Source: CAYVTM01 sp964454645 (lineage in GTDB: Bacteria; Bacteroidota; Bacteroidia; Sphingobacteriales; Sphingobacteriaceae). From it: a DNA stretch of 64,000 nt. The DNA lies in contig CAYVTM010000004.1 in assembly GCA_964454645.1 (NCBI GenBank), positions 222,244 to 286,243 on the forward strand, written 5' to 3'. Below, piece by piece: positions 1-8,001 of this stretch; position 1 is the stretch's first letter; each line of letters opens with the position of its first letter. The notes under the pieces were generated by a model. It had not been told where the DNA came from and did no database searches. It was given only the letters and a program-made list of their open reading frames with translations. Made by a program: the position numbers and the translations under genes.

Positions 1-577
1 AGATACGCGTCCGGCAGCCCGGTTTGCTTTGGGACATATTCCGGGTTCTATTAATATTGGTTTGGACGGACAGTTTGCTCCTTGGGTAGGGGCGCTGATT
101 GTAGATGTGGAACAAGCCATTCTTTTAGTTGCAGAGCCGGGTAAAGAAGAAGAAGCTTTAACTCGTTTATCACGTATCGGATTCGATCATGTATTGGGTC
201 ATTTGTCGGGAGGGTTCGCAACCTGGAAAGATTCCGGCAGAGCGATTGATACCGTAAATCGCATCGATGCCGATACCTTTGCAAAAGAATATGCGAAGGG
301 TAAGAAAATTGTAGATGTTCGTAAAGAGGGGGAATTTGCTGCCGGACATATTGAAGACGCAGAGTTCAAATCTCTGGATGCAATTAACGAATGGTTTCAT
401 ACTATCAACCCCGAAGAACATTTTTATATGCATTGTGCAGGTGGCTACCGCAGTATGATTGCTGCTTCGATTCTGAAGTCGCGAGGTATCCATAATTTCT
501 CGGAAGTTGCCGGAGGCTATAATGCTATCGCAAAAACAAGTATTCCTAAAACAGATTTTGTCTGTCAGAGTAAATAA
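1..577 (+). CDS. MBL-fold/rhodanese hydrolase, C-terminal part (gene cut by window start)
   Basis: The frame is open from base 2 and has no credible start inside the window, so this is the 3' part of a longer gene. Two rhodanese domains are visible. The first (roughly the first 90 residues shown) has the typical DTRPAARFALGHIPGS opening but no cysteine in its loop, so it is probably inactive. The second has an intact active loop, HCAGGYRS, with the catalytic Cys. In Bacteroidota this tandem normally follows a metallo-beta-lactamase domain in proteins of about 450-470 aa related to persulfide dioxygenases and sulfur transferases; the MBL part would lie upstream of the window. The family assignment is firm for the rhodanese part and inferred for the missing part. 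Confidence 0.85.
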   Translation, partial: DTRPAARFALGHIPGSINIGLDGQFAPWVGALIVDVEQAILLVAEPGKEEEALTRLSRIGFDHVLGHLSGGFATWKDSGRAIDTVNRIDADTFAKEYAKGKKIVDVRKEGEFAAGHIEDAEFKSLDAINEWFHTINPEEHFYMHCAGGYRSMIAASILKSRGIHNFSEVAGGYNAIAKTSIPKTDFVCQSK

Positions 578-583
578 ATTTTC

Positions 584-615
584 ATAAAGGAGATCGAAAT
601 TTTGATCTCCTTTAT
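584..615. terminator. bidirectional hairpin terminator between convergent genes
   Basis: A perfect 12-bp stem (ATAAAGGAGATC paired with its complement) with an 8-nt loop lies between the convergent rhodanese and tonB genes. The stem carries A/T tails on both sides, so it could stop transcription in both directions. Confidence 0.75.
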
Positions 616-624
616 TGGTTTATA

Positions 625-1437
625 CTATCTGATAGAAAAGTTGACAGGTATTGTGTATCTGACACTTACGGGTATTCCGTTTTGCATACCGGGTTTAAAA
701 TCGGGGATAAGCGATATTACTCTTGCAGCTTCGGCATCACAACTTTTATCAAAACCTTTTAATACCTCAACCTGATCCACTTTTCCCAACGTATTTACAA
801 TAAATGAAATATATACTGTTCCCTGAATTCCACTTTGTACGGCATGTTTCGGGTAGCTTAAATTCTTTGCTATAAATACACGAACGGCATCCATCCCCCC
901 TTCAAATTCGGGCATCTGTTGTGCATAATACACAGGGGAACTATATTCTACTCCTCCTACCGTATTTTCCGCATTGCCTGCCTCTGTAATTCCTCCGGCA
1001 GCAGCCTGCACGTTCCCTGTTTCACTTGTCGAAGTATTTGCGGGTTCTGTATGCGCAATTTCAACAACCCGATTATCGGCAACGATTTTATTGCTCTGCC
1101 TTGTTGGATTCATTTGCGGGGTGGCTGCTGTTTGTTCGGGGATAACCTGTTTTGGAATGGGTTGCAGCTTGGTTACAGGTGCCTGATACAAAATAGTTTT
1201 ATCCATTTTCGAAATGTTTTTGATTAATTTGCCGGAAGAGATAGAACTGTCGGCTGATGAATTGCTAAGCCTAAGTAAAGCAAAACTACAAAAGAGTATA
1301 AGAAGCGTATATGCAAAACTTATCATTTGTCGTTTTTCATACGACTTGCGAATTACATAAGCACCATAGTTTTGGTTGCGATCAGAGAATACGATATCAA
1401 TCCAGTTTCGATCGTATAAATTTAATTTACCTGCCAT
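625..1437 (-). CDS. energy transducer TonB family protein
   Basis: 270 aa. The N-terminus has the Bacteroidota TonB signature around NYGAYVIRK, followed by one membrane segment at about residues 38-58, a Pro/Thr/Ser/Asn-rich periplasmic linker (about 90-180), and a C-terminal TonB_C domain (about 190-270, containing YPKHAVQSGIQGTVYISFIV). Such proteins carry proton-motive energy from an ExbB/ExbD complex to outer-membrane TonB-dependent receptors; several receptors occur later in this window, but exbB/exbD are not adjacent. It is transcribed alone, convergent with the rhodanese gene. Family assignment is secure; the receptor partner is unknown. Confidence 0.9.
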   Translation of the reverse strand: MAGKLNLYDRNWIDIVFSDRNQNYGAYVIRKSYEKRQMISFAYTLLILFCSFALLRLSNSSADSSISSGKLIKNISKMDKTILYQAPVTKLQPIPKQVIPEQTAATPQMNPTRQSNKIVADNRVVEIAHTEPANTSTSETGNVQAAAGGITEAGNAENTVGGVEYSSPVYYAQQMPEFEGGMDAVRVFIAKNLSYPKHAVQSGIQGTVYISFIVNTLGKVDQVEVLKGFDKSCDAEAARVISLIPDFKPGMQNGIPVSVRYTIPVNFSIR

Positions 1438-1521
1438 TTTATTTTTTTATTGGGTTAGTAAATCTTTCGCATGCGTTTTTTAATTTTAAAACGTTATGCC
1501 CAATATGAATGATACGTATCT

Positions 1522-2118
1522 ATGAAAAATGACGCTAATGTGAAATACCTTTTTCTGCTGATTACTGTACTTACTTTGAGTGTACAGTCCTTCCGACCGC
1601 AACCGCAAACCTCTTTACTCAAAGATCCTGCTTGGAAAGCTTTGGCCTATTTGAATGAAGTACGTAAGAATCCGGCTGTCTATTCAAAAGAGTTGGGAGT
1701 AAACCTGAAAAATGTGAAGGCTTCACCTGCTTTGATATGGGACGATGTGTTGGCAAAGGAAGCAGAACGTAAAGCCATGGATATGGCAGGCAAAAATTAT
1801 TTTGCACATGTAGATAAGCAAGGCTATGGAATGAATTATTATGTACACAAAGCCGGATTCTCTTTGCCCGAAGAATGGCTCAATCATAAGAAAAATAATC
1901 AGATTGAATCCTTGGGAGCGAATTCTGAAGGGCCGGACTATTTTATTCAGCAATTAATTATTGATGAAGGTGTTGCGAATGTAGGGCATAGGAAACACTT
2001 GTTGAGTATGACGGAATTTTATCAGCAGAATACACATATCGGAATCGGCATTGCTTATAATCCCGACTCGGAATATAAATATTATTGTTGCATCCTGATA
2101 GCCCCGAAAATGAAGTAA
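1522..2118 (+). CDS. secreted CAP-domain protein (SCP/PR-1 family)
   Basis: 198 aa with an N-terminal hydrophobic signal segment (residues about 8-24). The CAP fold is recognisable from AYLNEVRKNPAVYSKELG near the start, the YFAHVD stretch in the middle and the VGHRKHLLS stretch, which supplies the conserved His of the CAP cavity. Bacterial CAP proteins are extracytoplasmic and of varied function, so no precise substrate can be named. It ends one base before the stop codon of the opposing YdeI-like gene, so the two genes are tail to tail with no spacer. No T9SS sorting domain is present. Confidence 0.85.
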   Translation: MKNDANVKYLFLLITVLTLSVQSFRPQPQTSLLKDPAWKALAYLNEVRKNPAVYSKELGVNLKNVKASPALIWDDVLAKEAERKAMDMAGKNYFAHVDKQGYGMNYYVHKAGFSLPEEWLNHKKNNQIESLGANSEGPDYFIQQLIIDEGVANVGHRKHLLSMTEFYQQNTHIGIGIAYNPDSEYKYYCCILIAPKMK

Positions 2119-2730
2119 TTATTTCTTCATGTATTTCCAGTTTCTTCCCTTGCTTTCGGAAATCCATTCGATAGCAGTTTCCATACGTCTCAGGCGTGTA
2201 GCTTCTGTTTTTGCTTCCTCTAACCATTCGATGTATTCTTTTTTGTGGCTGTTACTGAAATTTTTGAAGACGGCTTTCGCAGCCGGGTTTTTATCAAGAG
2301 CCTTTTTAAAATAATTAGGAATTTCTTTTTCTGTAATAAGAGCGCTTACTTTTTTAGGAATAGTTACCCCAAGTTCATTCAGCTTCATTGCTTGTGCAAT
2401 ATATCTCTTGAGGACTGAGTCTTTGGGAAGATCTTTGAGAGATGTAATTTTTCCTAAACTTCCCATGGCCGATTTTTCACCGACCGGATTCAGGATCTTA
2501 TCAGGGTCATCCATCATGCCGCCTAACCAAAATCCGAAGGCGCAATGTTTTTTGAAAGATGCCATACTACATAAGGGACGTGAATGGTAATCGAAATTCG
2601 GGAATCCCCATTTTATGACTTCCTCTGCTTCGGGGCAAGCTTCGTGAATAAGCTTACGAAGGTGGAGTAATATGGGTTTAGCAAAATCTTCCGATTTTCC
2701 GATATAAGTATCAATTCGTGGATTTGTCAT
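2119..2730 (-). CDS. YdeI/OmpD-associated (OmdA) family protein
   Basis: 203 aa, cytoplasmic, no signal peptide. The N-terminal half is a DUF1801-type domain with EEVIKWGFPNFDYH and a phenylalanine-rich FGFWLGG segment. The C-terminal half is the OmdA region with the lysine-rich LDKNPAAKAVFKNFSNSHKKEYIEWL stretch common in bacteriocin-resistance-associated YdeI homologues. The biochemical role is not established. It is followed 18 nt downstream of the TsaC/Sua5 gene on the same strand, so the two may be co-transcribed, although this pairing does not suggest a shared pathway. Confidence 0.85.
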   Translation of the reverse strand: MTNPRIDTYIGKSEDFAKPILLHLRKLIHEACPEAEEVIKWGFPNFDYHSRPLCSMASFKKHCAFGFWLGGMMDDPDKILNPVGEKSAMGSLGKITSLKDLPKDSVLKRYIAQAMKLNELGVTIPKKVSALITEKEIPNYFKKALDKNPAAKAVFKNFSNSHKKEYIEWLEEAKTEATRLRRMETAIEWISESKGRNWKYMKK

Positions 2731-2748
2731 GCTAATTTTAATATAAAA

Positions 2749-3378
2749 TTAAAGCATCTCTTCGATAAAGGCAAGCCCTTTTCCCGGGCGGAGAATTTTA
2801 AGTTCAGTGTCGCTGCAATCGATTACGGTGCTGGCTTCGTTTCCTCCGTATCCGCTATCGATAACGATATCGATTTTGTCTTTGTATTTTTCATAAATCA
2901 ATTCCGGATCAGTAGAGTATTCAATAATCTCATCCTCATCATGTATAGATGTACTCACAATTGGATTTCCTAACTGCCTTACAATTTCGCGTGCAACCGA
3001 ATGGTCAGGCACACGTATCCCTACTGTTTTTTTGCGAGTATTCATCAGCAGTTTGGGTACCTGATGACTGGCGGGGAAGATAAAAGTGTATGGACCGGGT
3101 AAACTTTTTTTCAAAATCCGAAACACAACCGTATCAATCTGTTTGGTATATTCAGAAAGGTTACTGAGGTCGTAACAAACAAACGAGAAATTTGCTTTGT
3201 CGGGTTTAATACCTTTCAAGGCACAGATACGTTCAATGGCTTTGTGATTCGTGATGTCGCAACCCAAGCCATAAACCGTATCGGTAGGATAGATGATAAT
3301 CCCCCCGCTTCGTAAACATTGTACAACGGTATCTATCTCCTTTTTCGAAGGATTTTCAGGATATATTTTCAGCAGCAT
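2749..3378 (-). CDS. L-threonylcarbamoyladenylate synthase (TsaC/Sua5/YrdC family)
   Basis: 209 aa, a single YrdC domain without the C-terminal Sua5 extension. PTDTVYGLGCD is the hallmark nucleotide/threonine-binding segment, followed by PGPYTFIF, VGIRVPDH and a late TVIDCSD strand. The enzyme makes threonylcarbamoyl-AMP from threonine, bicarbonate and ATP, the first step of t6A37 tRNA modification. Length fits the short TsaC/YciO-like class; some short members are YciO paralogues, and sequence reading alone does not separate TsaC from YciO here. First gene of a likely two-gene unit with the YdeI-like gene. Confidence 0.85.
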   Translation of the reverse strand: MLLKIYPENPSKKEIDTVVQCLRSGGIIIYPTDTVYGLGCDITNHKAIERICALKGIKPDKANFSFVCYDLSNLSEYTKQIDTVVFRILKKSLPGPYTFIFPASHQVPKLLMNTRKKTVGIRVPDHSVAREIVRQLGNPIVSTSIHDEDEIIEYSTDPELIYEKYKDKIDIVIDSGYGGNEASTVIDCSDTELKILRPGKGLAFIEEML

Positions 3379-3435
3379 TAATAATGGTAAATAGGAAAAA
3401 TTGGATCAACATCAACATGTAATATTTTTTCAGTT

Positions 3436-4104
3436 TTAAAACTTTTGAGAAAGTCCGACATTTAACAAACCCCTATAACCTATTCCCGGTAATTCAAACG
3501 TTACTCCTAATTTTTTACCTAAGCGTATGCCAAAAGGACATAAATGATAAGCAGCTTGCGTATACGTATTATTTATCTCAGAATATTCAGCTTGTGTATT
3601 GTCGTAGTTGCGTTTGTGTTTCTTCAAGGAAATCCCCAATTGTAATGAACTATATAATTGCAGCCATTTCTTCTTCAGATAGGTTCGTTTGTAGCCCAAC
3701 AATAATGATGAAGAACGATAGATGTCGGAAGTCATACTGTCAAAAGAACGACCTTTATATTTTATTTGTTTAACTGGCGTTGGGCCGAAGATTACTCCTA
3801 TGAAATTAGATTTATATACCTCGTATTGTAATTCTTCGTAACAGTAGTCTAATACCAATGAATGATGCTTGTTAAAACTATATTCAAACCCGACAGACAG
3901 CGGATTAGTAGTTCTTATTTTTGAATAGGAATAGCTTGCCAAATCAAATATACGAACAGGTCTTTGTTCAAAATATGCATTTATTCGAAAGGTGCTGAAT
4001 TTCCCTGTACCTATATTTACTTCGTACTTCGGGGTTTTATTTTCGGCAAATACAGGAAGATTGAAAAGGCTCATTAGTAAAGCAATACTTAGGAATCGTT
4101 TCAT
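3436..4104 (-). CDS. predicted outer-membrane beta-barrel protein
   Basis: Not recognised as a named family. The start at MKRFLS is preferred over an upstream ATG three codons away because it directly opens a clean signal peptide (to about residue 20, ending FAEN). The mature part has alternating aromatic/hydrophobic strands and ends in LLNVGLSQKF, a terminal Phe typical of barrel proteins inserted by BAM. It probably sits in the outer membrane. It is a single gene followed by a second uncharacterised envelope gene upstream on the same strand. Confidence 0.65.
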   Translation of the reverse strand: MKRFLSIALLMSLFNLPVFAENKTPKYEVNIGTGKFSTFRINAYFEQRPVRIFDLASYSYSKIRTTNPLSVGFEYSFNKHHSLVLDYCYEELQYEVYKSNFIGVIFGPTPVKQIKYKGRSFDSMTSDIYRSSSLLLGYKRTYLKKKWLQLYSSLQLGISLKKHKRNYDNTQAEYSEINNTYTQAAYHLCPFGIRLGKKLGVTFELPGIGYRGLLNVGLSQKF

Positions 4105-4196
4105 ACGGAACACTTTGTATAAAGATACTTCTATATTAATTGAAAATTACGAATAATATTTCTTTTTCAGAGCAATTGCTAGGTAGTGTAAATAGT

Positions 4197-5099
4197 TTAA
4201 TCATTGTTTTGTTTTAAGACCCATTCGCGCCAATCCCAACTCTTAAATTTCAACAAAGTATTCGGATATTCTTTTGTAAAATAGTATTCGTTACTTTTTA
4301 AAGAATCTAATTTCACTTCAACTTTCCAACATGGGATATCCTTGTACATTCCTATATCTTTTACTTCGAAATTAGCCGGGTAGATATGTAGTTGTCCTAC
4401 TTTATTAAGTACTTGTGTTTCGAGTACCTGAGCATTAAAATTTAGACCTTCTTTAAAATCTAAAGAGCGTAAGGTATATACGAGTTGATCTTCAAAGAGC
4501 AAATCCTTATTGAAAATTTTATGCCCGATACCCTCCCTGTCCCAATATGAATTGTAATGCATTTCGATAATGCTTTTTGTATTGAAATAGTGTTTAAAAG
4601 TATTCCCCATCCAGTCTTGCGAGCTTTGCGTCATCTTGTGTAAGACCAATGCATTCATGCGTAAGAAATACATGGATGTTAAAAAATTGTAAAAGGAATC
4701 GTTTGAGTGGATGGAAGCGGAGGCGTGTACTTTCATCACTTCGTAAATATCGGGACGATCGTACGCTTGGGTTTGAGTATTGTACTGATCGTTGAAATCT
4801 TCTTTTCGGATGGATAAGGTATAATCGAAGTGATGTGGTTCTTCATCGAGGATATATTTCGCAGCATAGGTATTTGTTTCCATTTTTACTGAATCCCAAT
4901 ACGCATTTTGTGCCCAGGCTCTATTGAAATTTGCATGAATTGCATTGAAATAAATCTGACGATTATCCATCTCTTGTTTGGTTTTACTTTTGGCAAAACG
5001 AATCGAAAACCAAACCGCAAATCCCATAGCGATCAATCCTAAAATAGCTACCGATTTAGTAGCAATATCCAATCCTTTACGGGCTTTTTCTACATCCAT
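4197..5099 (-). CDS. uncharacterised single-pass membrane protein
   Basis: 300 aa. A short basic N-terminus (KARKGL) precedes one membrane segment at about residues 13-33, then KSKTKQEMDN and a long soluble region rich in aromatic residues. The C-terminal 80 residues resemble a beta-rich domain ending in PCWKVEVKLDSLKSNEYYF, but I do not recognise a family. The topology suggests a periplasmic globular domain anchored to the inner membrane. It is transcribed away from the BtuF-like gene, with which it shares a divergent promoter region. Confidence 0.6.
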   Translation of the reverse strand: MDVEKARKGLDIATKSVAILGLIAMGFAVWFSIRFAKSKTKQEMDNRQIYFNAIHANFNRAWAQNAYWDSVKMETNTYAAKYILDEEPHHFDYTLSIRKEDFNDQYNTQTQAYDRPDIYEVMKVHASASIHSNDSFYNFLTSMYFLRMNALVLHKMTQSSQDWMGNTFKHYFNTKSIIEMHYNSYWDREGIGHKIFNKDLLFEDQLVYTLRSLDFKEGLNFNAQVLETQVLNKVGQLHIYPANFEVKDIGMYKDIPCWKVEVKLDSLKSNEYYFTKEYPNTLLKFKSWDWREWVLKQNND

Positions 5100-5194
5100 A
5101 GCGCAAAGGTATTATTTTTAGGGAATCTTGAATAGTATTTAAGCTTTGACTGGAAGCAATATTCAGGTGTTTTACTTTATTTCTTCCGAAAAGG

Positions 5195-5202
5195 TATCTT
5201 TG
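5195..5202 (+). promoter_or_regulatory. candidate promoter -7 box (TATCTTTG)
   Basis: TATCTTTG matches the Bacteroidota sigma-A -7 consensus TAnnTTTG and lies 22 bp before the ATG of the BtuF-like gene. The -33 region is T-rich but without a clear TTTG. Confidence 0.55.
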
Positions 5203-5224
5203 TAATCTTGTAAACACAAAGAAA

Positions 5225-6013
5225 ATGTATCCGAAAAAATGTATCGATCAGTTGGGAAATGAAGTGTATTTGAAGCAGAGACCGATACGCATCGTCTCAT
5301 TAGTACCTTCTCAAACAGAGCTTCTTTTCGATTTGGGATTGTCTGAAAGTATAGTCGGTATTACTCATTTTTGCATACATCCGAAAGATCTTGTTAAACA
5401 AAAAAGGAAAATAGGGGGTACCAAAAAGATTGATATGCAGATAATCGATGAGCTGAACCCTGATATTATTATTGGTAATAAGGAAGAAAACGAAAAAGAG
5501 CAGATTGAATATTTACAGGAAAAATACCCGGTATGGATGAGTGATATAAACGACTTGCCCGAAGCCCTGGATATGATCTGGCAATTAGGTGAGCTATTTG
5601 ACCGTGAATATACAGCAAATAATCTATGCGTTGAGATACATTCGGCTTTTGCTACCCTCGAAGCCCCGGTAGAGAAGAAAAAAGTGTTGTACTTCATTTG
5701 GAAGGATCCGTATATGGTGGTAGGAAAAGAAACCTTTATCAATGCAATACTTCAAAGCGGGGGATTGGAAAATGTATGCCGGCAGAAACGATATCCGATT
5801 TTAGAAGCATCTGAAATTGAAAGCTTAAATCCCAATTGGGTGTTTTTATCATCCGAGCCTTATCCCTTTGCAGAGAAACATCTTTCTTATTTTGAAAAAC
5901 TATGCCCGAATTCCCGGGTGAAAATTGTAGATGGTGAGCTTTTTTCCTGGTACGGAAGTCGCTTGCGTTATGTTCCGGCATATTTTAAGACTTTATTTGC
6001 TGATATTAAGTGA
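5225..6013 (+). CDS. helical-backbone metal receptor (BtuF-like periplasmic-binding fold)
   Basis: 262 aa. The opening RIVSLVPSQTELLFDLGL and following GITHFCIHP are diagnostic of class III (BtuF/FhuD-like) binding proteins, with DELNPDIIIGNKEENEK and a late SLNPNWVFLSSEPYPF. These normally bind cobalamin or chelated iron for an ABC importer. Here no signal peptide or lipobox precedes the domain, a common state for this Bacteroidota subfamily, so the location may be cytoplasmic and the role uncertain. No permease or ATPase genes are adjacent. Its 3' end overlaps by 21 bp the antisense tail of the recombinase frame. Confidence 0.8.
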   Translation: MYPKKCIDQLGNEVYLKQRPIRIVSLVPSQTELLFDLGLSESIVGITHFCIHPKDLVKQKRKIGGTKKIDMQIIDELNPDIIIGNKEENEKEQIEYLQEKYPVWMSDINDLPEALDMIWQLGELFDREYTANNLCVEIHSAFATLEAPVEKKKVLYFIWKDPYMVVGKETFINAILQSGGLENVCRQKRYPILEASEIESLNPNWVFLSSEPYPFAEKHLSYFEKLCPNSRVKIVDGELFSWYGSRLRYVPAYFKTLFADIK

Positions 6014-7762
6014 TTTGTGCCGTACGATAATATTTTCGGGAAAATACTTTCGAATCTTAAGATTTTCATTATTTTTGCAGTCCTTTACAAATCCTACTGC
6101 GGAAGTGGCGTAATTGGTAGCCGCACCAGACTTAGGATCTGGCGCCTCACGGCGTGGGGGTTCGAGTCCCTTCTTCCGCACTAGCATAGCCCTTTTTATG
6201 TTTTCATAATAAGGGCTTTCTTTTTTTTCAACCAAATCCATTGATATTAAGGATATTGCAAGGAATAAACCATTTATATTATTGGTTAGAACTGTATCGT
6301 TTTTTTTGTTATATGCTATGCCTTTTGGAAAGATGAGCGATTGTATTCTGTCCTTTTGCGTAATGTTACCAAAACGCCATATATGTAAGGCTTTTGTGCT
6401 GATTTGAAGAGCCTGCTTTATACCATTTTCAAGGTTAGAACTGTTTCCTTCATTTCTGCTAATTTCTTTCTCAATTTCAGATCTTTCTTGAAGATATTTA
6501 AAATGGAGTTTAGTAAAGGTTTGTTTATCAATTGCGTCCATTGCATAAAATTTCTCCTCAATCGTATCAATCTTCTTTTGAATCTCATTACGCGTTATAT
6601 GCAATACTGATAAATCCGCTAGACTATCTTTTACTAGGTCGTTAAGGAGATATTCCAAATGATATTGTAATAACTCAAGTTGATTCGGTTGAACGACAAA
6701 TGGAGATAGTAGCGATTCAAACTTTGAATGCATTGATTTTGCGCTTTTGTTAGATGAGCAACTACCAACACGGCATTTGTAGTACCAGAGATTTTTTTTC
6801 TTAACTATATAACCTGTGTATGGAGAGCCACATTGACCACATTTCATGAAAATTTTAAGTGGAAGATTTTCATTTTCTTTTGTGTGGCTAATACCGTATC
6901 CATGTGCATGCTTCCTAATTTCATTTATTCGTAAAAACAACTCTTTGCTAATCAATGGTTCATGGAATTTACCTTCAACTATCTCTCCGTCTAAAAGGGC
7001 ATGGGCGATTATGCCGCAATAAAATGGGTTTTTAAATATTTTTTGCAATTGCTGTTTATACATTTTTACGCCCATTGCATTTAGGCGAGCAATGATATCA
7101 ACGTTTTTCATGCCTTTGTCTTTCCAATGAAATGCCTTTCGCAACTTTTTACCTACCTCATTTATGACTAATCGACGTTCATCATTTATGATGACTTTAT
7201 CGTATCCCATTGGGGTGGTAATCATCCAATGACCTTGTCGGAATCGCTCGCGCATGCCATCCATTGCACGCTTTTTTCTTAATTGGTTGTCATAGTGGCT
7301 TACAAGCAGTTGCATGTCTTGGCTAAATTCGCCACTTGGGTCAGCTATATTTGTTGGCTGTGTAACCGATGTTAGCACAATGCCATGCTTGTTATACAGT
7401 TCGTTTTTTAAGTTAATAGCCGAACCACCTGTGCGGCTAAAGCGGTCTAGCATATAAACCAATACCTGAGAGACCTTATTCTTTTTACTTTTTACGAAGT
7501 CAAGCATCCGCTTAAATTCTTTCCGGTCATCATTTTTTGCACTCTCATGGGTTTGCCCAAAGTATTCGACAATCCGTAGATTGTTCCGAAGAGCATATTC
7601 GTCAATGGTTTTTCGTTGTAACGGAATCGACATATTATCCATTTGTCGTCTACCTGACACTCGAATATATGCAACCACATCAGAGGTAACAGCTACTTGT
7701 TTTTTGGAAGGGTCTGCCTTTCCAAATTGTTTAAATTCAAATAAATCAGAGTTGGATTTCAT
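5993..7762 (-). CDS. large serine recombinase (element integrase) whose frame runs through tRNA-Leu
   Basis: 589-codon frame. A resolvase catalytic domain occupies about residues 28-170, with the nucleophile Ser36 in YIRVSGRRQ. The Recombinase domain follows (about 185-300), then a zinc ribbon with Cys308, Cys311, Cys330 and Cys335, and a coiled-coil region (about 385-440). This is a large serine integrase, expected to move the adjacent element. Codons 1-527 lie to the right of the tRNA-Leu gene; codons 528-555 are the exact antisense of the tRNA, and the last 34 come from the bases upstream of it. The tail is therefore probably host-supplied after integration. It follows the 76-aa gene by 8 nt and likely belongs to the dam operon. 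Confidence 0.9.
   Translation of the reverse strand: MKSNSDLFEFKQFGKADPSKKQVAVTSDVVAYIRVSGRRQMDNMSIPLQRKTIDEYALRNNLRIVEYFGQTHESAKNDDRKEFKRMLDFVKSKKNKVSQVLVYMLDRFSRTGGSAINLKNELYNKHGIVLTSVTQPTNIADPSGEFSQDMQLLVSHYDNQLRKKRAMDGMRERFRQGHWMITTPMGYDKVIINDERRLVINEVGKKLRKAFHWKDKGMKNVDIIARLNAMGVKMYKQQLQKIFKNPFYCGIIAHALLDGEIVEGKFHEPLISKELFLRINEIRKHAHGYGISHTKENENLPLKIFMKCGQCGSPYTGYIVKKKNLWYYKCRVGSCSSNKSAKSMHSKFESLLSPFVVQPNQLELLQYHLEYLLNDLVKDSLADLSVLHITRNEIQKKIDTIEEKFYAMDAIDKQTFTKLHFKYLQERSEIEKEISRNEGNSSNLENGIKQALQISTKALHIWRFGNITQKDRIQSLIFPKGIAYNKKNDTVLTNNINGLFLAISLISMDLVEKKESPYYENIKRAMLVRKKGLEPPRREAPDPKSGAATNYATSAVGFVKDCKNNENLKIRKYFPENIIVRHKSLNISK
6099..6180 (+). tRNA. tRNA-Leu (anticodon UAG)
   Basis: The 82-nt gene folds into a cloverleaf: acceptor GCGGAAG pairs with CTTCCGC followed by discriminator A, the anticodon stem CCAGA/TCTGG encloses CTTAGGA (anticodon TAG), a short variable arm is present as expected of class II Leu tRNA, and the T-arm contains GTTCGAGTCCC. 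CCA is not encoded. Its 3' end is the inferred integration site of the mobile element to the right. Confidence 0.97.
6188..6231 (+). terminator. intrinsic terminator after tRNA-Leu
   Basis: AGCCCTTTTTATG and CATAATAAGGGCT form a 13-bp stem with one mismatch around a TTTT loop, followed by TTCTTTTTTTT. It lies on the element side of the inferred junction and within the recombinase frame on the other strand, so the element may bring a replacement terminator for the tRNA. Confidence 0.8.
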
Positions 7763-7770
7763 AAATGTTA

Positions 7771-8001
7771 TTACATTATATCAAAGATAACATCACCATT
7801 TCCATATTCCTCAATAAGTTTTCCACGCACATCAAGGACAATCCGAAGGTATCGATCTATAGTATCGATATACATATTGACTTCTTCATCACTCATATCT
7901 TCAAAACCTTTGAACGTACGTAGTTTCTCTATCGTAAGTGGTTCTTTTTTCGGATTGATTAGTTTGAATGTAGCATCGTGTCCGTCTTTGGCAAGTCCCA
8001 T
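7771..8001 (-). CDS. 76-aa hypothetical protein between methylase and recombinase
   Basis: Not recognised. The sequence is charged and helical, with no signal or membrane segment; its middle, around EKLRTFKGFEDMSDEEVNMYIDT, looks like a small helix-rich protein. Its ATG overlaps the stop codon of the methylase gene by one base (TAATG arrangement), and the recombinase starts 8 nt after its stop. This coupling argues that it is a real gene and may help the recombinase, for instance as a directionality or accessory factor, but that is only inference from position. Confidence 0.7.
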   Translation of the reverse strand: MGLAKDGHDATFKLINPKKEPLTIEKLRTFKGFEDMSDEEVNMYIDTIDRYLRIVLDVRGKLIEEYGNGDVIFDIM

